Below, in pieces: positions 26,010 to 35,913 of a DNA stretch of 64,000 nucleotides. The stretch lies in NCBI GenBank assembly GCA_902573985.1, contig CACGLS010000001.1, positions 1-64,000 on the forward strand, in the 5' to 3' direction. A program made the position numbers and the translations under genes. The DNA is from an uncultured Pelagibacteraceae bacterium (GTDB lineage: Bacteria; Pseudomonadota; Alphaproteobacteria; Pelagibacterales; Pelagibacteraceae). The notes beneath the pieces are model-generated. The model did not search any database and was not told the origin of the DNA. It worked only from the letters and a program-made list of their open reading frames with translations. Within the stretch, counting starts at the first letter, position 1. Every line of letters starts with the position of its first letter.

Positions 26010-27194
26010 ATGAAAAAAATTGTTTTAGCCTACTCAGGCGGTTTGGATACATCTATAATTTTGAGATGGTTGCAAGAAAATTATAATGCTGAAGTAATTG
26101 CTTACACCTCTGATATTGGACAAGTTTTAGATAAAAAAAAAATTATTAAGAATGCTAAAAGACTAGGTGTTAAAAAAATAATTATTGAAAATCTTAAAAA
26201 TATCTTTGTGAAAGATTATGTTTTTCCAATGGTAAGAGCTCATGCAGTTTATGAGGGATTATATTTATTAGGCACATCTATTGCCAGGCCGTTAATTGCA
26301 AAAAGACAAGTTGAAATTGCAAAAAAATTTAAGGCTTTTGCAGTTTCGCATGGCGCAACTGGAAAAGGCAATGATCAAGTAAGATTCGAGCTTGGTTACT
26401 CATATTTTGGTAAAAATAAGATTAAAACAATTGCGCCTTGGAGAGAATGGAAATTACAATCAAGAGCAGATTTAATTAGATATGCAAAAAAAAACAATAT
26501 ACCAATTCCTAAAGATAAAAAAGGTGCTCCGCCATTTTCTGTAGACGACAATATTTTTCATACCTCAACAGAGGGTAAAGTTTTAGAGGACCCAAAAAAC
26601 TCAGCTCCTGAATTTATTTATCAGAGAACAGTTTCACCACAAAAAGCTCCTAACAAACCCACAAAAGTAAAAATTACTTTTAAAAACAGTGACCCAATTG
26701 CTGTAAATGGAAAAAAATTAAATCCAGAAAAGCTTTTAAGTAAATTGAATAATTTGGCTGGAAAAAATGGAATAGGGAGAGTTGATCTAGTTGAAAATAG
26801 ATTTATTGGAATTAAATCTAGAGGTGTTTACGAAACTCCAGGTGGAACTTTGTTGTATACTGCACATAGAGCTATAGAGTCTGTAACTCTTGATAAAGAA
26901 ACCGCTCATAAAAAAGAGAGAATAATGCCAGAGTATGCTGAGCTAGTATATAACGGCTATTGGTTTTCAAAAAAAAGACTTAAATTACAAAAATTAATTG
27001 ATAAAAAAAGAAGTAAAGTATCTGGTGATATTGTTTTAAGTTTGTGCAAGGGGAACATAACTATTCTTTCAAGAAGAACGAAAAATAAAGCTTATTCAAT
27101 GAAAAAAGTTTCTTTTGAGGAGAATAAAACCTTTAATAAAAGAAAAGTTGAAAATTTCATAAAATTTCACTCTAAACAGTTAAATAAAGACTAA
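26010..27194 (+). CDS. argG: Argininosuccinate synthase
   Basis: ATP-dependent joining of citrulline and aspartate, penultimate step of arginine synthesis. The N-terminal ATP pyrophosphatase P-loop AYSGGLDTS is at 8-16; citrulline/aspartate-binding HGATGKGNDQVRFE follows near 113-126, with APWREW near 145 and EDPKNSAPE near 192. 394 residues is normal. The ATG directly follows the stop of the IalB-like gene. Confidence 0.97.
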   Translation: MKKIVLAYSGGLDTSIILRWLQENYNAEVIAYTSDIGQVLDKKKIIKNAKRLGVKKIIIENLKNIFVKDYVFPMVRAHAVYEGLYLLGTSIARPLIAKRQVEIAKKFKAFAVSHGATGKGNDQVRFELGYSYFGKNKIKTIAPWREWKLQSRADLIRYAKKNNIPIPKDKKGAPPFSVDDNIFHTSTEGKVLEDPKNSAPEFIYQRTVSPQKAPNKPTKVKITFKNSDPIAVNGKKLNPEKLLSKLNNLAGKNGIGRVDLVENRFIGIKSRGVYETPGGTLLYTAHRAIESVTLDKETAHKKERIMPEYAELVYNGYWFSKKRLKLQKLIDKKRSKVSGDIVLSLCKGNITILSRRTKNKAYSMKKVSFEENKTFNKRKVENFIKFHSKQLNKD

Positions 27195-27212
27195 ATTTTT
27201 GATAGATTAAAA

Positions 27213-27602
27213 ATGATGAACAGTTCGATTCGAAATATTCAGTTAGTTGCGGTTATAGTTGTTCTTGTATCAACTATTATTGCCTTCTTTTTAGAAATGA
27301 AAGAAATGTACGAAAACAAAGATATCACATTGGCTGATTTGCTTTTAATGTTCATCTATATCGAGGTAATTGGTTTAGTGAGATCTTATTGGGAAACCCA
27401 ATCTGTAAGAATAACATATCCTTTAATCATAGCTATTACAGCGCTAGCTCGGTTCATAATATTACAAGATAAAGAGAGTGACCCTGCAAACTTAATTTAT
27501 ATTTCTTTAGCTATTTTAATAGTTGCGATTGCTACAGTTATTATAAGATTTAGAAATAGTAGGTACTTAAAAATTGAAAAGTCTAAGTCAAACGAGCTTT
27601 AA
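27213..27602 (+). CDS. PsiE-like (phosphate-starvation-inducible E) membrane protein
   Basis: A 129-residue protein with four membrane segments and the PsiE-family ILVSTIIAFFLEM, FIYIEVIGLVRSYWE and ITALARFIILQD core. PsiE proteins are membrane proteins of unknown mechanism, linked to phosphate starvation in enterobacteria; no Pho box is evident here. The 3' end overlaps folD tail-to-tail by 20 bases. Confidence 0.8.
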   Translation: MMNSSIRNIQLVAVIVVLVSTIIAFFLEMKEMYENKDITLADLLLMFIYIEVIGLVRSYWETQSVRITYPLIIAITALARFIILQDKESDPANLIYISLAILIVAIATVIIRFRNSRYLKIEKSKSNEL

Positions 27603-28425
27603 AACACGTTAAAGTATTCTTTAATAAACATGCAATTGTCATTGGTCCTACGCCTCCCGGAACTGGAGTTATTGCTTTAACATTATCTTTTAATTCATCA
27701 AAATTAACATCTCCTACTATTTTTTGTCCTACTTTATTAATGCCAACATCTATAACAATTGCATTTTTTTTTACCCAATCTTTTTTGATTAAATTTGGAA
27801 CTCCGACAGCTGCTACTAAAATATCTGCTTTAAGGCACTCATTTTGTAAATTATTTGTTTTTGAATGAACTATAGTTACTGTGCAATTTTCCTTTAATAA
27901 TAGTTGAGCCATTGGTTTACCATTTAAATTAGATCTTCCTATTATAACAGCATGTTTGCCTACTAAATTTGATTCTATTTTTTTAATCAATAAAAGACAT
28001 CCTAAAGGGGTGCAAGGAATGATTGAGTCATAACCTGATGAAAGATTGCCAACATTTACTGGATTAAAACCGTCTACATCTTTGGACGGATTAATTGCAT
28101 TAATAATTTTCTCCTTACTTATCTGGCTGGGCAAAGGAAGCTGAACTAAGATGCCAGAAATTTCATCGTTTTTATTCAATTCTTCAATTTTTTCTAAAAT
28201 ATCTTTTTCACTCACATTTTTTGGATATCTAATTATTTCAGAGTTAATGCCAACTTCTCTAGCGCTTTTTTCTTTATTCTTTACGTATATTAAACTGGGT
28301 GCAAAATCTCCGATCAAGATAACTGTTAGACTGGGTGTTTTACCGCTCTTTTTCTTTAAATCTGAAATTTCTTTTTTAATTTCATTTCTAATAATCTCTG
28401 CTTGTTTTTTTCCATCAATAATCAT
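27583..28425 (-). CDS. folD: Methylene-THF dehydrogenase / methenyl-THF cyclohydrolase
   Basis: Bifunctional folate enzyme making 10-formyl-THF. The catalytic Lys is in SLIYVKNKEKSARE near 47-60; the NADP motif GRSNLNGKPMAQLL (usual form GRSNIVGKP, so the middle is slightly divergent) and the PVPGGVGPMT cyclohydrolase loop are present. 280 residues is normal. It is the last gene of the hemC-hemD-mscS-yggT-folD run and overlaps yggT by 4 bases. One-carbon units from it feed purH in this window. Confidence 0.96.
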   Translation of the reverse strand: MIIDGKKQAEIIRNEIKKEISDLKKKSGKTPSLTVILIGDFAPSLIYVKNKEKSAREVGINSEIIRYPKNVSEKDILEKIEELNKNDEISGILVQLPLPSQISKEKIINAINPSKDVDGFNPVNVGNLSSGYDSIIPCTPLGCLLLIKKIESNLVGKHAVIIGRSNLNGKPMAQLLLKENCTVTIVHSKTNNLQNECLKADILVAAVGVPNLIKKDWVKKNAIVIDVGINKVGQKIVGDVNFDELKDNVKAITPVPGGVGPMTIACLLKNTLTCFKARLT

Positions 28426-28718
28426 CTTAAAAATAATCCTGGTGCAAACATTTCAAAAACTAAATTCCTAAAAAACATCAATCCTAAGATCAGTATCACT
28501 GGAGAGATATCAATAGAACCTAAGTTAGGTAAAAATCTTCTTATAAAATTTAAAGGTGGAGCTGTAAGTTTGTAAGAAACATCTAAAACTGAATATACAA
28601 ACCTATTACTTGTATTCAAAACATTAAAAGCAACCAGCCAACTAAATATTACGTGAATAATTAATATCCAAATGTAAAGGCTAACTATATTGTCGAATAA
28701 AATTAATATCGACTTCAT
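28422..28718 (-). CDS. YggT family membrane protein
   Basis: A 98-residue YggT-family protein with two hydrophobic regions and the signature YIWILIIHVIFSWL, then TAPPLNFIRRFLPNLGSIDISPVILILGL. Function unknown; YggT homologues have been linked to osmotic tolerance and division in other bacteria. It overlaps its neighbours mscS and folD by 1 and 4 bases. Confidence 0.9.
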   Translation of the reverse strand: MKSILILFDNIVSLYIWILIIHVIFSWLVAFNVLNTSNRFVYSVLDVSYKLTAPPLNFIRRFLPNLGSIDISPVILILGLMFFRNLVFEMFAPGLFLR

Positions 28719-29809
28719 TAATTTTTCTCCACATAAACTGATGTACTTGGAAAAGCAAAAGACGCATTATTTTTTTCTACTATGTTTTTTATTTCAAGGG
28801 CCAAAAGATCTTTTACCTTCATCCACTCTAAGTATTTTGTAGTTTTAGTAAAACATATTAGTTTAATATCTATTGAGCTTGCAGCAAATTGATCGATTTT
28901 GACTGATAGCATTGTATTTTCTGATTTTGAAAATAATTCACTATTTTTTATATAATTTTCTATCTGTTGTTTAATATCAATTAATTGTTGGCTTGTTGTT
29001 CTATACTCTAGGCCAATAATCCAATTAATCCTCCTATTGGTAATTAAAGAATTATTTATCACTGCTTTTTCTGCAAACTGAAAATTAGGGATTGTTGCAA
29101 GAGATTTGTCAAATCTTCTAACAACTGTAGATCTAAAACCTATTGATTCAACAGTGCCTTCAATAACATCTTCAACATATATCCAATCTCCAACTTTAAA
29201 TCTTTTCTCGACTAAAACTAATATACCTGAAATTAAATTTTTAAATAAATCTTGTGCTCCGAGTGCAACGGCAACACCAAATAGTCCTAGTCCGGCTATA
29301 ATTGGTCCAATTTTAATTCCCCAAAGTTCTAAAACAGCCGCTAATCCTAGAATTATTATTAAGACCTTTAGAGCTTTGATAATCCAATTAACTAAATCCC
29401 TTGAGAGTAAGTCACTGACTGATTTTACAACAGTTGAAAAGGGTCCTATGATTTGGTGAAAGGTCCAGAATATAAGAATTGTAATTAAAGAACGATTAAT
29501 AGTTTCTAAAAAATCTGCAGCTTGAGTTTCAATAGTTAGATAACTAGTGGCTACAAAAAAACCTAATACAATCGGAAAAAACTTAGCTGGGCCCTCCATG
29601 GACTTTACAAGAGTATTATCAAAGTTATTTGAGGTTTTTGATACGTAATTCTCCAATCTTTTAATAACGAATTTTGAAAAAATTCCTCTTAAAAAAAGAA
29701 AAAATAAAAAAATTATTAAAGCAATAATAATTTCGGAAATATTAACACCAGAAATACCTTTATTCCAAACATCTAAAAATAATATCTTAAAATTTTGCAA
29801 TACTTCCAT
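28718..29809 (-). CDS. mscS: Small-conductance mechanosensitive channel (MscS family)
   Basis: Pressure-relief channel in the inner membrane. Three to five N-terminal helices, a Gly/Ala-rich pore helix (GPIIAGLGLFGVAVALGAQDLFKNLISG, described in two parts around residue 175) and the beta domain VGDWIYVEDVIEGTVESIGFRSTVVRRFD. Its 363 residues exceed MscS (286) by extra N-terminal helices. It abuts hemD, an alphaproteobacteria-unlike pairing that may only reflect packing. Confidence 0.92.
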   Translation of the reverse strand: MEVLQNFKILFLDVWNKGISGVNISEIIIALIIFLFFLFLRGIFSKFVIKRLENYVSKTSNNFDNTLVKSMEGPAKFFPIVLGFFVATSYLTIETQAADFLETINRSLITILIFWTFHQIIGPFSTVVKSVSDLLSRDLVNWIIKALKVLIIILGLAAVLELWGIKIGPIIAGLGLFGVAVALGAQDLFKNLISGILVLVEKRFKVGDWIYVEDVIEGTVESIGFRSTVVRRFDKSLATIPNFQFAEKAVINNSLITNRRINWIIGLEYRTTSQQLIDIKQQIENYIKNSELFSKSENTMLSVKIDQFAASSIDIKLICFTKTTKYLEWMKVKDLLALEIKNIVEKNNASFAFPSTSVYVEKN

Positions 29810-30508
29810 CTAATTACCAATTTTTATAAGTTCATCTCCAGCTTCGAAGGTTTCTAAATTTTTCCATCCAGCTTCTTTGAAAACATTTATAACTTTTTCA
29901 CTTATACACATAACTCTTGAGCCTGTCATCAGTCCATTGAGTGAGTACTTTTTTGCTAAATCAATAAAGCTTTCTGCGCTCCTTTTTGAGTAAACAAAAA
30001 TTATGTCAGGAGGATGATCGTTGATTAAATTATTAGTATCTTCATTTAATTCTTTAATTTTTTCTGAAGTATAATTGATAATTTTATCTATTTGAAAACC
30101 TTCCTTTTGTAGCTCTAAATCCAAGTCTGATGTAATATTATCTCCACATATATACGCCAAAACTTTTTTTTTATCTAAGTCACCCGAATTAACAATAATA
30201 TTCTTTAAGGCATTTATCGTCCCTCCAGCTGAAATAGTATTATTATAACCTTGCTGCCTTACAATCTTTTCGGTAATTGCCCCAACACAGAAACAAAGTT
30301 TATTTCTATCTGGTTTTAATAGTTTAAGACTCCTAATTGCATTTGCACTTGTAAATATAAATGCATTGTATTTCTCGGAGTCAATAGGATCAAGTTCAGC
30401 TTTAGAGATCTTTAAAGTAGGTACATGAATAATTTTATGGCCTAAAGAAAGTAATTTGCCCATTAAATCTTCAGAGTCAATTAAGGGTCTTGTTATTATA
30501 ATATTCAT
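29810..30508 (-). CDS. hemD: Uroporphyrinogen-III synthase
   Basis: Cyclises and isomerises hydroxymethylbilane to uroporphyrinogen III. The primary sequence of HemD is weakly conserved, but N-terminal IIITRP, YNAFIFTSANAIRSL and the C-terminal FVYSKRSAESFIDLAK fit the family. The 232-residue length and 4-base overlap with hemC support the call. Confidence 0.88.
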   Translation of the reverse strand: MNIIITRPLIDSEDLMGKLLSLGHKIIHVPTLKISKAELDPIDSEKYNAFIFTSANAIRSLKLLKPDRNKLCFCVGAITEKIVRQQGYNNTISAGGTINALKNIIVNSGDLDKKKVLAYICGDNITSDLDLELQKEGFQIDKIINYTSEKIKELNEDTNNLINDHPPDIIFVYSKRSAESFIDLAKKYSLNGLMTGSRVMCISEKVINVFKEAGWKNLETFEAGDELIKIGN

Positions 30509-31422
30509 TTTTTTTTAAATTTTTCTCCAGCTAGATTTAATAATTTTTCCCCAACACTTTTTCCTATAAAAGAAGCGTCAACCTCTCTGCCTGTAAGTTC
30601 ATATTCAAAACTCTCTTGACCGCTATCTGAAAAAAGCTGAGCTTTAAGTTTTAAATTATGGTTTTCAATTTCGGCTAAACCACCTATTGCAGTATCGCAA
30701 TCACCTCCAATGGTTTGAAGCATTTTTCTTTCAGCGATTGCGCAAAGATTAGTTGTATTATCGTTAATTCTTTTTATTAAATTTTTAATTTCATCTTCCT
30801 TTCTACATTGCACTGCAATTATTCCTTGTCCCACCGCTGGTAAAATGTGATCACAATTAAAAGTTAAGCTAATTTTTTTATCGAGTTTAAGTGATTTAAC
30901 TCCAGCAGCTGCAAGAATGACTCCATCTAATTTGTTCTCATTAATTTTATTAATTCTAGTATCAATATTACCCCGAATATTGATTACAGAAATATTACTA
31001 TTTATTTTTTTTAATTGAAGTTCTCTCCTTTTTGAACTTGAGCCAATTTTTACGCCATTTCTTAAATCAGAAATATTTTTAATTTTTTCACTAATTATTA
31101 CATCTCGGTAATCGTTTCTTTTTAAGTATGCTCCTATTAGTAGACTCTCGTTTTCATTAGCCTCCATATCTTTTAAAGAATGAACAGCAATGTCTATTTC
31201 TTTCTTTAATAAACTTTCTTCTATTTCTTTACAAAATAAATTTTTTCCACCTATTTCTGAGATGTTCTTATTTAGATTTAAATCACCTGATGTTTTTATA
31301 GCTTTAAAATTAATATTTTCCTCTTTAAGATCATTATTGTTTTTCAGTAATAGCTCTTTAACTTTAGCTACATAGGCTAATGAAAGTTTACTGTTTCGAG
31401 CTCCAATTGTAATTTTTGTCAT
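30505..31422 (-). CDS. hemC: Porphobilinogen deaminase
   Basis: Polymerises four porphobilinogens to hydroxymethylbilane. Conserved IGARNSKLSLAY near the start, substrate-binding AVHSLKDM and GSSSKRRELQL, and the dipyrromethane-cofactor Cys in GGDCDTAIG near 240. It is divergent from tsaD, the arrangement found across alphaproteobacteria. With hemE, hemH and hemJ, most late heme steps occur in this window. Confidence 0.96.
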   Translation of the reverse strand: MTKITIGARNSKLSLAYVAKVKELLLKNNNDLKEENINFKAIKTSGDLNLNKNISEIGGKNLFCKEIEESLLKKEIDIAVHSLKDMEANENESLLIGAYLKRNDYRDVIISEKIKNISDLRNGVKIGSSSKRRELQLKKINSNISVINIRGNIDTRINKINENKLDGVILAAAGVKSLKLDKKISLTFNCDHILPAVGQGIIAVQCRKEDEIKNLIKRINDNTTNLCAIAERKMLQTIGGDCDTAIGGLAEIENHNLKLKAQLFSDSGQESFEYELTGREVDASFIGKSVGEKLLNLAGEKFKKK

Positions 31423-31477
31423 TAATTGATTATATATTTGATAGAAGTATTTTATACTATTTTAATTTTTTAAAGAG

Positions 31478-32554
31478 ATGACAAAAAAGATTACATTTTT
31501 AGGAATTGAAACCAGCTGTGATGAAACTGCTGCATCTGTAATTAGGGAAAATGATAAAGGCACAGCAGACGTTTTATCAAATATCGTTTCAAGTCAGATT
31601 TCAGAGCATAAAAAATTTGGAGGAGTTGTACCTGAATTGGCTGCTAGAGCACATATAGAAAATATTGAATATGTAATCAAAGCTGCTTTAGGGGAGAGTA
31701 AAGTTTCTTTAAATGAAATAGATGGCATTGCAGCTACTGCGGGTCCAGGTTTAATTGTATGTTTAACAGTTGGCTTAAACATAGGTAAATCAATTGCTGC
31801 ATTTACAAATAAACCGTTCGTTGCAGTTAATCATTTAGAAGGTCATGCCTTAAGTCCAGGAATAGAAAATAATATTCAATTCCCTTATTTACTTTTATTA
31901 ATTTCTGGAGGTCACTCTCAATTTTTAATTGTTAAAGATGTAAATGAATACGAACAATTGGGTACCACAATTGATGATGCTTTAGGTGAAGCTTTTGATA
32001 AAACTGCAAAAATGCTTGACCTAGGTTATCCAGGTGGGCCAAGTGTTGAAAAAGCTTCAAAACTGGGAGATAAAAATTTTTTCGCGCTTCCTGAACCAAT
32101 AATTAATAAAGCAGGATGTAATTTATCATTTGCTGGTCTTAAAACTGCAGTTTTAAGAGAGTCAAAAAAAATAAATGGAAATGATAAATTAAGATTTAAT
32201 CTTGCAGCATCTTTTCAAAATACCATTAATAAAATTCTTTATAAAAAAACAAAAATTGCAGTCGAAATGTTTAAAAAAAAAATTAATACCCCAAATATTA
32301 ATTTAGTTGTAGCTGGAGGTGTGGCTGCTAATATTTCGATAAGAGAAAATTTAAAAAAACTTTCAAGAGAAATAGGATTTAAAACTGTTTATCCTGATTT
32401 AAAATTTTGTGGTGATAATGCTGCTATGATTGCCTGGGCAGGTATAAAAAGATTTAAAAAAAATTTATTAAATAAAATTGATGTCGAAGCTAAATCTAGA
32501 TGGCCTTTGGATGAAAATGCTCCCTACATGAAGGGTCCAGGTTTAAAGTTGTAA
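31478..32554 (+). CDS. tsaD: tRNA N6-threonylcarbamoyladenosine transferase TsaD
   Basis: Transfers threonylcarbamoyl to A37 of ANN-decoding tRNAs. N-terminal GIETSCDETAAS (9-20), metal-binding His119 and His123 in NHLEGHALSPG, then SGGHSQ and the CGDNAAMIAWAG block near the C-terminus. The ATG at 31478 has AAAGAG upstream. In relatives gpsA commonly follows tsaD; here the EVE gene follows directly with a 1-base overlap. Confidence 0.97.
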   Translation: MTKKITFLGIETSCDETAASVIRENDKGTADVLSNIVSSQISEHKKFGGVVPELAARAHIENIEYVIKAALGESKVSLNEIDGIAATAGPGLIVCLTVGLNIGKSIAAFTNKPFVAVNHLEGHALSPGIENNIQFPYLLLLISGGHSQFLIVKDVNEYEQLGTTIDDALGEAFDKTAKMLDLGYPGGPSVEKASKLGDKNFFALPEPIINKAGCNLSFAGLKTAVLRESKKINGNDKLRFNLAASFQNTINKILYKKTKIAVEMFKKKINTPNINLVVAGGVAANISIRENLKKLSREIGFKTVYPDLKFCGDNAAMIAWAGIKRFKKNLLNKIDVEAKSRWPLDENAPYMKGPGLKL

Positions 32555-32967
32555 TGAAATATTGGTTACTTAAGTCTGAGCCTGATGTTTGGTCAATTGA
32601 GCAGCAAATTAAAGCTGGCATAAAAGGTGCTGCCTGGGATGGAGTTAGAAATTACCAAGCTGCAAACAATTTAAGAAAAATGAAAAATGGTGACTTATGT
32701 TTTTTTTACCATTCAAATATTGGAAAAGAAATTGTTGGTATAGTTAAAGTAATTAAATCCGCATTTATCGATAAAACTGATAAGAAAAAGAGGTTTGTAG
32801 CCGTTCAAGTTAGGTTTGTAAGTAAATTTAAAAGGGCAATTTCTTTGGAAAAAATTAAAAAAAACACGAAAATTTCTCATTTACCGTTGATAAAACAAAG
32901 CAGGTTGTCAGTAATGCCAATAGATTATAAAAGCTGGAAAATTATTTGTAACATGGGTAAAGTATAA
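32554..32967 (+). CDS. EVE (PUA-like) domain protein
   Basis: A stand-alone EVE domain, 137 residues, of the YTH/PUA-like superfamily that binds modified bases. Seen: [30 protein letters not shown] and [10 protein letters not shown], then EIVGIVKV. Family members are proposed to recognise modified nucleotides in DNA or RNA; the ligand here is unknown. Neighbouring tsaD makes a modified tRNA base, but this linkage is conserved position rather than demonstrated partnership. Confidence 0.92.
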   Translation: MKYWLLKSEPDVWSIEQQIKAGIKGAAWDGVRNYQAANNLRKMKNGDLCFFYHSNIGKEIVGIVKVIKSAFIDKTDKKKRFVAVQVRFVSKFKRAISLEKIKKNTKISHLPLIKQSRLSVMPIDYKSWKIICNMGKV

Positions 32968-32984
32968 AAAATTTAGGGGTATTT

Positions 32985-35120
32985 GTGGCTAGAAAGAAAA
33001 AAAAGAAAAAACCAAAAGTAAAAAAGTCTAGGAAAAAATCTAGAAAAGTAAAAAAGTCTAGAAAAATTAGCAGACGTAGAAAGAAAAGTAAAAAATCCAA
33101 AAAAAGAAAAAAAACAAGAATAAAAGCAAGAAAAGCAAGACGAATTAATTTTAAAGCTCCTACTTACTCAAAAGATAGTGACGGCAATTCAGTTATAAAG
33201 GTCTCAGACAGTTGGGCAAATCATGCATATGTAAATGAATCTAAATATAAAAAGAAATACAAACTCTCAATAAAAGAAAATGATAAGTTTTGGGCAAAAG
33301 AAGGTAAAAGAATTACTTGGATGAAAAAGTATACCAAAATCAAAGATGTTAAGTACAGCAAAGATGAAGTTAAAATAAAGTGGTATTATGATGGAACTTT
33401 AAATGCTTCAGCGAATTGTATAGATAGACATTTAAAGAAAAATCCAAGCAAAACAGCAATAATCTGGGTCGGTGATGATCCCGCTGATACAAAGAAAATT
33501 TCTTACAAAGAATTGCACCAAAACGTATGTAAAGCTGCTAATGGTTTAAAAAGTTTAGGTATTCAAAAAGGAGATAGAGTTACAATTTATCTGACTATGA
33601 TACCAGAACTTGCTTATATTATGTTAGCTTGTGCTAGGATTGGTGCTGTGCATTCAATCATCTTTGGTGGTTTTTCACCTGACTCCATAGCTACTAGGAT
33701 AACTGATTGCGAGTCTGAATATTTAATAACTGCAGATGAAGGAGTGAGAGGTGGAAAAATAATTCCGTTAAAAAAAATTGCTGATGAGGCTTTAGATCAA
33801 TGTCCCGGAGTAAAAAAATGCGTAGTTGTTGAAAGAACTGGAAATCAAGTTGACTGGAACAATGAAAGAGATGTCTCTTACAAAGAGCTAATTTCTTCAG
33901 TTCCATCAAAATGTGATCCGGAAGAAATGAATGCTGAGGACCCGTTATTTATTTTATATACTTCCGGTTCTACTGGAAAACCTAAAGGTGTTCTACACAC
34001 TACGGGTGGATATATGGTTTATGCTTCGATGACCCATCAGTATATTTTTGACTACAAGGCTAATGATATTTATTGGTGTACAGCTGATATAGGTTGGGTA
34101 ACAGGACATAGTTACATAATTTACGGGCCCCTTTCAAATGGAGCCACAACTATAATGTTCGAAGGAGTCCCAAATTATCCAGATAGTTCTAGATGGTGGC
34201 AAATAGTAGATAAATATAAAGTAAATATTTTTTATACCGCACCAACGGCAATTAGAGCTTTAATGCGAGAGGGAGATAAACCTGTAAAAAAAACAAGTAG
34301 AAAAACACTTAAGTTATTAGGAACTGTTGGAGAGCCCATAAATCCAGAGGCTTGGATGTGGTATTACAAAACAGTTGGGGACTCTAGATGTCCGATTGTT
34401 GATACTTGGTGGCAAACAGAAACTGGAGGAATTTTAATTGCACCTCAACCTGGCGCCATAGATTTAAAACCAGGCTCAGCTACTAAACCTTTTTACGGTA
34501 TTAAACCAGTTTTAGTTGATAAAGATGGTAAAACTGTAAAAGGTGAAGGTAAAGGAAGACTTTGTATGGCTGCTTCTTGGCCAGGTCAAATGCGGACAGT
34601 TTATGGAGATCATCAAAGATTTATAGACACATATTTTTCTCAGTTTGACGGAAAATATTTTACTGGTGATGGATGTAGGAGAGATAAAGATGGGTACTAT
34701 TGGATTACAGGAAGAGTGGATGATGTAATTATTGTATCTGGCCACAACCTTGGAACAGCTGAAATTGAAAGTGCATTTGTTGCGCATCCTAAAGTAGCTG
34801 AGGCTGCTGTGGTTGGATTTCCCCATAGCATAAAAGGTAATGGGTTATATTGTTACGTAACTTTAAACGCAGGTGAAAACCCTACTGGAGATTTAGAAAG
34901 AGATCTTAAACTTTGGGTAAGAAAACAAATCGGTCCAATAGCTACACCAGATGTTATTCAATTTGCACCTGGTTTGCCAAAAACAAGATCGGGTAAAATT
35001 ATGAGAAGAATTTTAAGAAAAATTGCTGCTAATGAACCTGATAACCTTGGAGACACTACAACTTTAGCGGATCCTAGCGTTGTTACGTCTCTTGTAGAGA
35101 ATAGACAAAATAAAGGTTAA
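32985..35120 (+). CDS. acs: Acetyl-CoA synthetase with Lys/Arg-rich N-terminal tail
   Basis: AMP-forming acetate activation. The catalytic body (residues about 70-711) has [11 protein letters not shown], the WWQTETGG motif, [23 protein letters not shown] and the acetylatable Lys in [11 protein letters not shown]. In front are 53 residues of which 37 are Lys or Arg and none acidic, including a tandem decapeptide [20 protein letters not shown] (11-30). The GTG start at 32985 has AGGGGT upstream, and there is no further ATG, GTG or TTG in frame before Met113, which lies inside the conserved core, so the tail must be translated if the enzyme is. Normal Acs is about 650 residues. It sits upstream of a symporter that may import acetate-like substrates. 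Confidence 0.95.
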   Translation: MARKKKKKKPKVKKSRKKSRKVKKSRKISRRRKKSKKSKKRKKTRIKARKARRINFKAPTYSKDSDGNSVIKVSDSWANHAYVNESKYKKKYKLSIKENDKFWAKEGKRITWMKKYTKIKDVKYSKDEVKIKWYYDGTLNASANCIDRHLKKNPSKTAIIWVGDDPADTKKISYKELHQNVCKAANGLKSLGIQKGDRVTIYLTMIPELAYIMLACARIGAVHSIIFGGFSPDSIATRITDCESEYLITADEGVRGGKIIPLKKIADEALDQCPGVKKCVVVERTGNQVDWNNERDVSYKELISSVPSKCDPEEMNAEDPLFILYTSGSTGKPKGVLHTTGGYMVYASMTHQYIFDYKANDIYWCTADIGWVTGHSYIIYGPLSNGATTIMFEGVPNYPDSSRWWQIVDKYKVNIFYTAPTAIRALMREGDKPVKKTSRKTLKLLGTVGEPINPEAWMWYYKTVGDSRCPIVDTWWQTETGGILIAPQPGAIDLKPGSATKPFYGIKPVLVDKDGKTVKGEGKGRLCMAASWPGQMRTVYGDHQRFIDTYFSQFDGKYFTGDGCRRDKDGYYWITGRVDDVIIVSGHNLGTAEIESAFVAHPKVAEAAVVGFPHSIKGNGLYCYVTLNAGENPTGDLERDLKLWVRKQIGPIATPDVIQFAPGLPKTRSGKIMRRILRKIAANEPDNLGDTTTLADPSVVTSLVENRQNKG

Positions 35121-35758
35121 TTAAATTTTAAATCTTTTGTTAGTTTTTTAAACTCGTCTTTCATCAGTCCCCATTTTAAATGAATAGAGTTTAAGACTAT
35201 CTTTTTATCGAGTGATTTTAATTCATCTGCAATAGGAGACCAATAGTATAATGCTTGACCGCTATTTTTAAAAGGATCATTTAAGTGGTAGTTTGAAAAA
35301 TTCACTTTATCTAATCTTTCTAAAAAGTTTTTTTTACCTCTATCAAAAATTTCTTCACTTAATCCATTTTTTTTTTCATTTTCTAAAATATTTAGAAAAA
35401 TTTCTTTGCAATCATTTTCTTTCAAGTTTTTTTCTGAAATGAGATAAGAGAAAACATAAAAAGCACAATCTGCTAAAGCAACCACATAGATATTCCACTT
35501 TGCTATATTGATAGATTTTAAAAAAACCTCATCCTCCATCATAGCGATATACTTAACTCCAATTCTTGTTTTAAGATAACCGTATAGAGTTGTTTGGCTA
35601 ACATGAGCAGATCTCTCTTGAATAAAATTTTGCAAATCTTTTTTGGATTTAATGCTTTTAAATAGTCCTGAAATTTTCCAAATAGGTATTACATACTCCC
35701 AAATGTCAATTAGAGTGGTTCTAAGAGTGTTTCGCAATTTATCTAGATTCAATTTCAC
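35117..35758 (-). CDS. Conserved alphaproteobacterial protein, unknown function
   Basis: A 213-residue, mostly helical soluble protein. I recognise the block [47 protein letters not shown] from uncharacterised alphaproteobacterial homologues but know no function. A conserved C-terminal [17 protein letters not shown] follows. No catalytic motif or signal peptide is visible. It shares the TTAA at its end with the acs stop, and is divergent from the symporter operon. Confidence 0.7.
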   Translation of the reverse strand: MKLNLDKLRNTLRTTLIDIWEYVIPIWKISGLFKSIKSKKDLQNFIQERSAHVSQTTLYGYLKTRIGVKYIAMMEDEVFLKSINIAKWNIYVVALADCAFYVFSYLISEKNLKENDCKEIFLNILENEKKNGLSEEIFDRGKKNFLERLDKVNFSNYHLNDPFKNSGQALYYWSPIADELKSLDKKIVLNSIHLKWGLMKDEFKKLTKDLKFN

Positions 35759-35873
35759 GTTGTATTTAAAAAACCCCTTATTTACTTGTCTTATAGCATT
35801 TCAAATTAGTTTTGGGGTCCTTTTTTCTCTTTTAATTCAACTCATAATCAGTATGCTCCCCAGCAATAAGAGT

Positions 35874-35891
35874 ACTTTTTACGTAAAAAGT
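35874..35891. promoter_or_regulatory. 18-bp perfect palindrome upstream of the symporter operon
   Basis: ACTTTTTACGTAAAAAGT is a perfect palindrome ending 22 bases before the symporter small-subunit start codon, in the 155-bp divergent gap 35759-35913. It could be an operator for a dimeric repressor or a small hairpin in the leader. The rest of the gap shows a T-rich tract and no firm promoter boxes; an AGGGGGA ribosome-binding site (35904-35910) lies next to the ATG. Confidence 0.45.
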
Positions 35892-35913
35892 TAAAAAATA
35901 AATAGGGGGAAAT

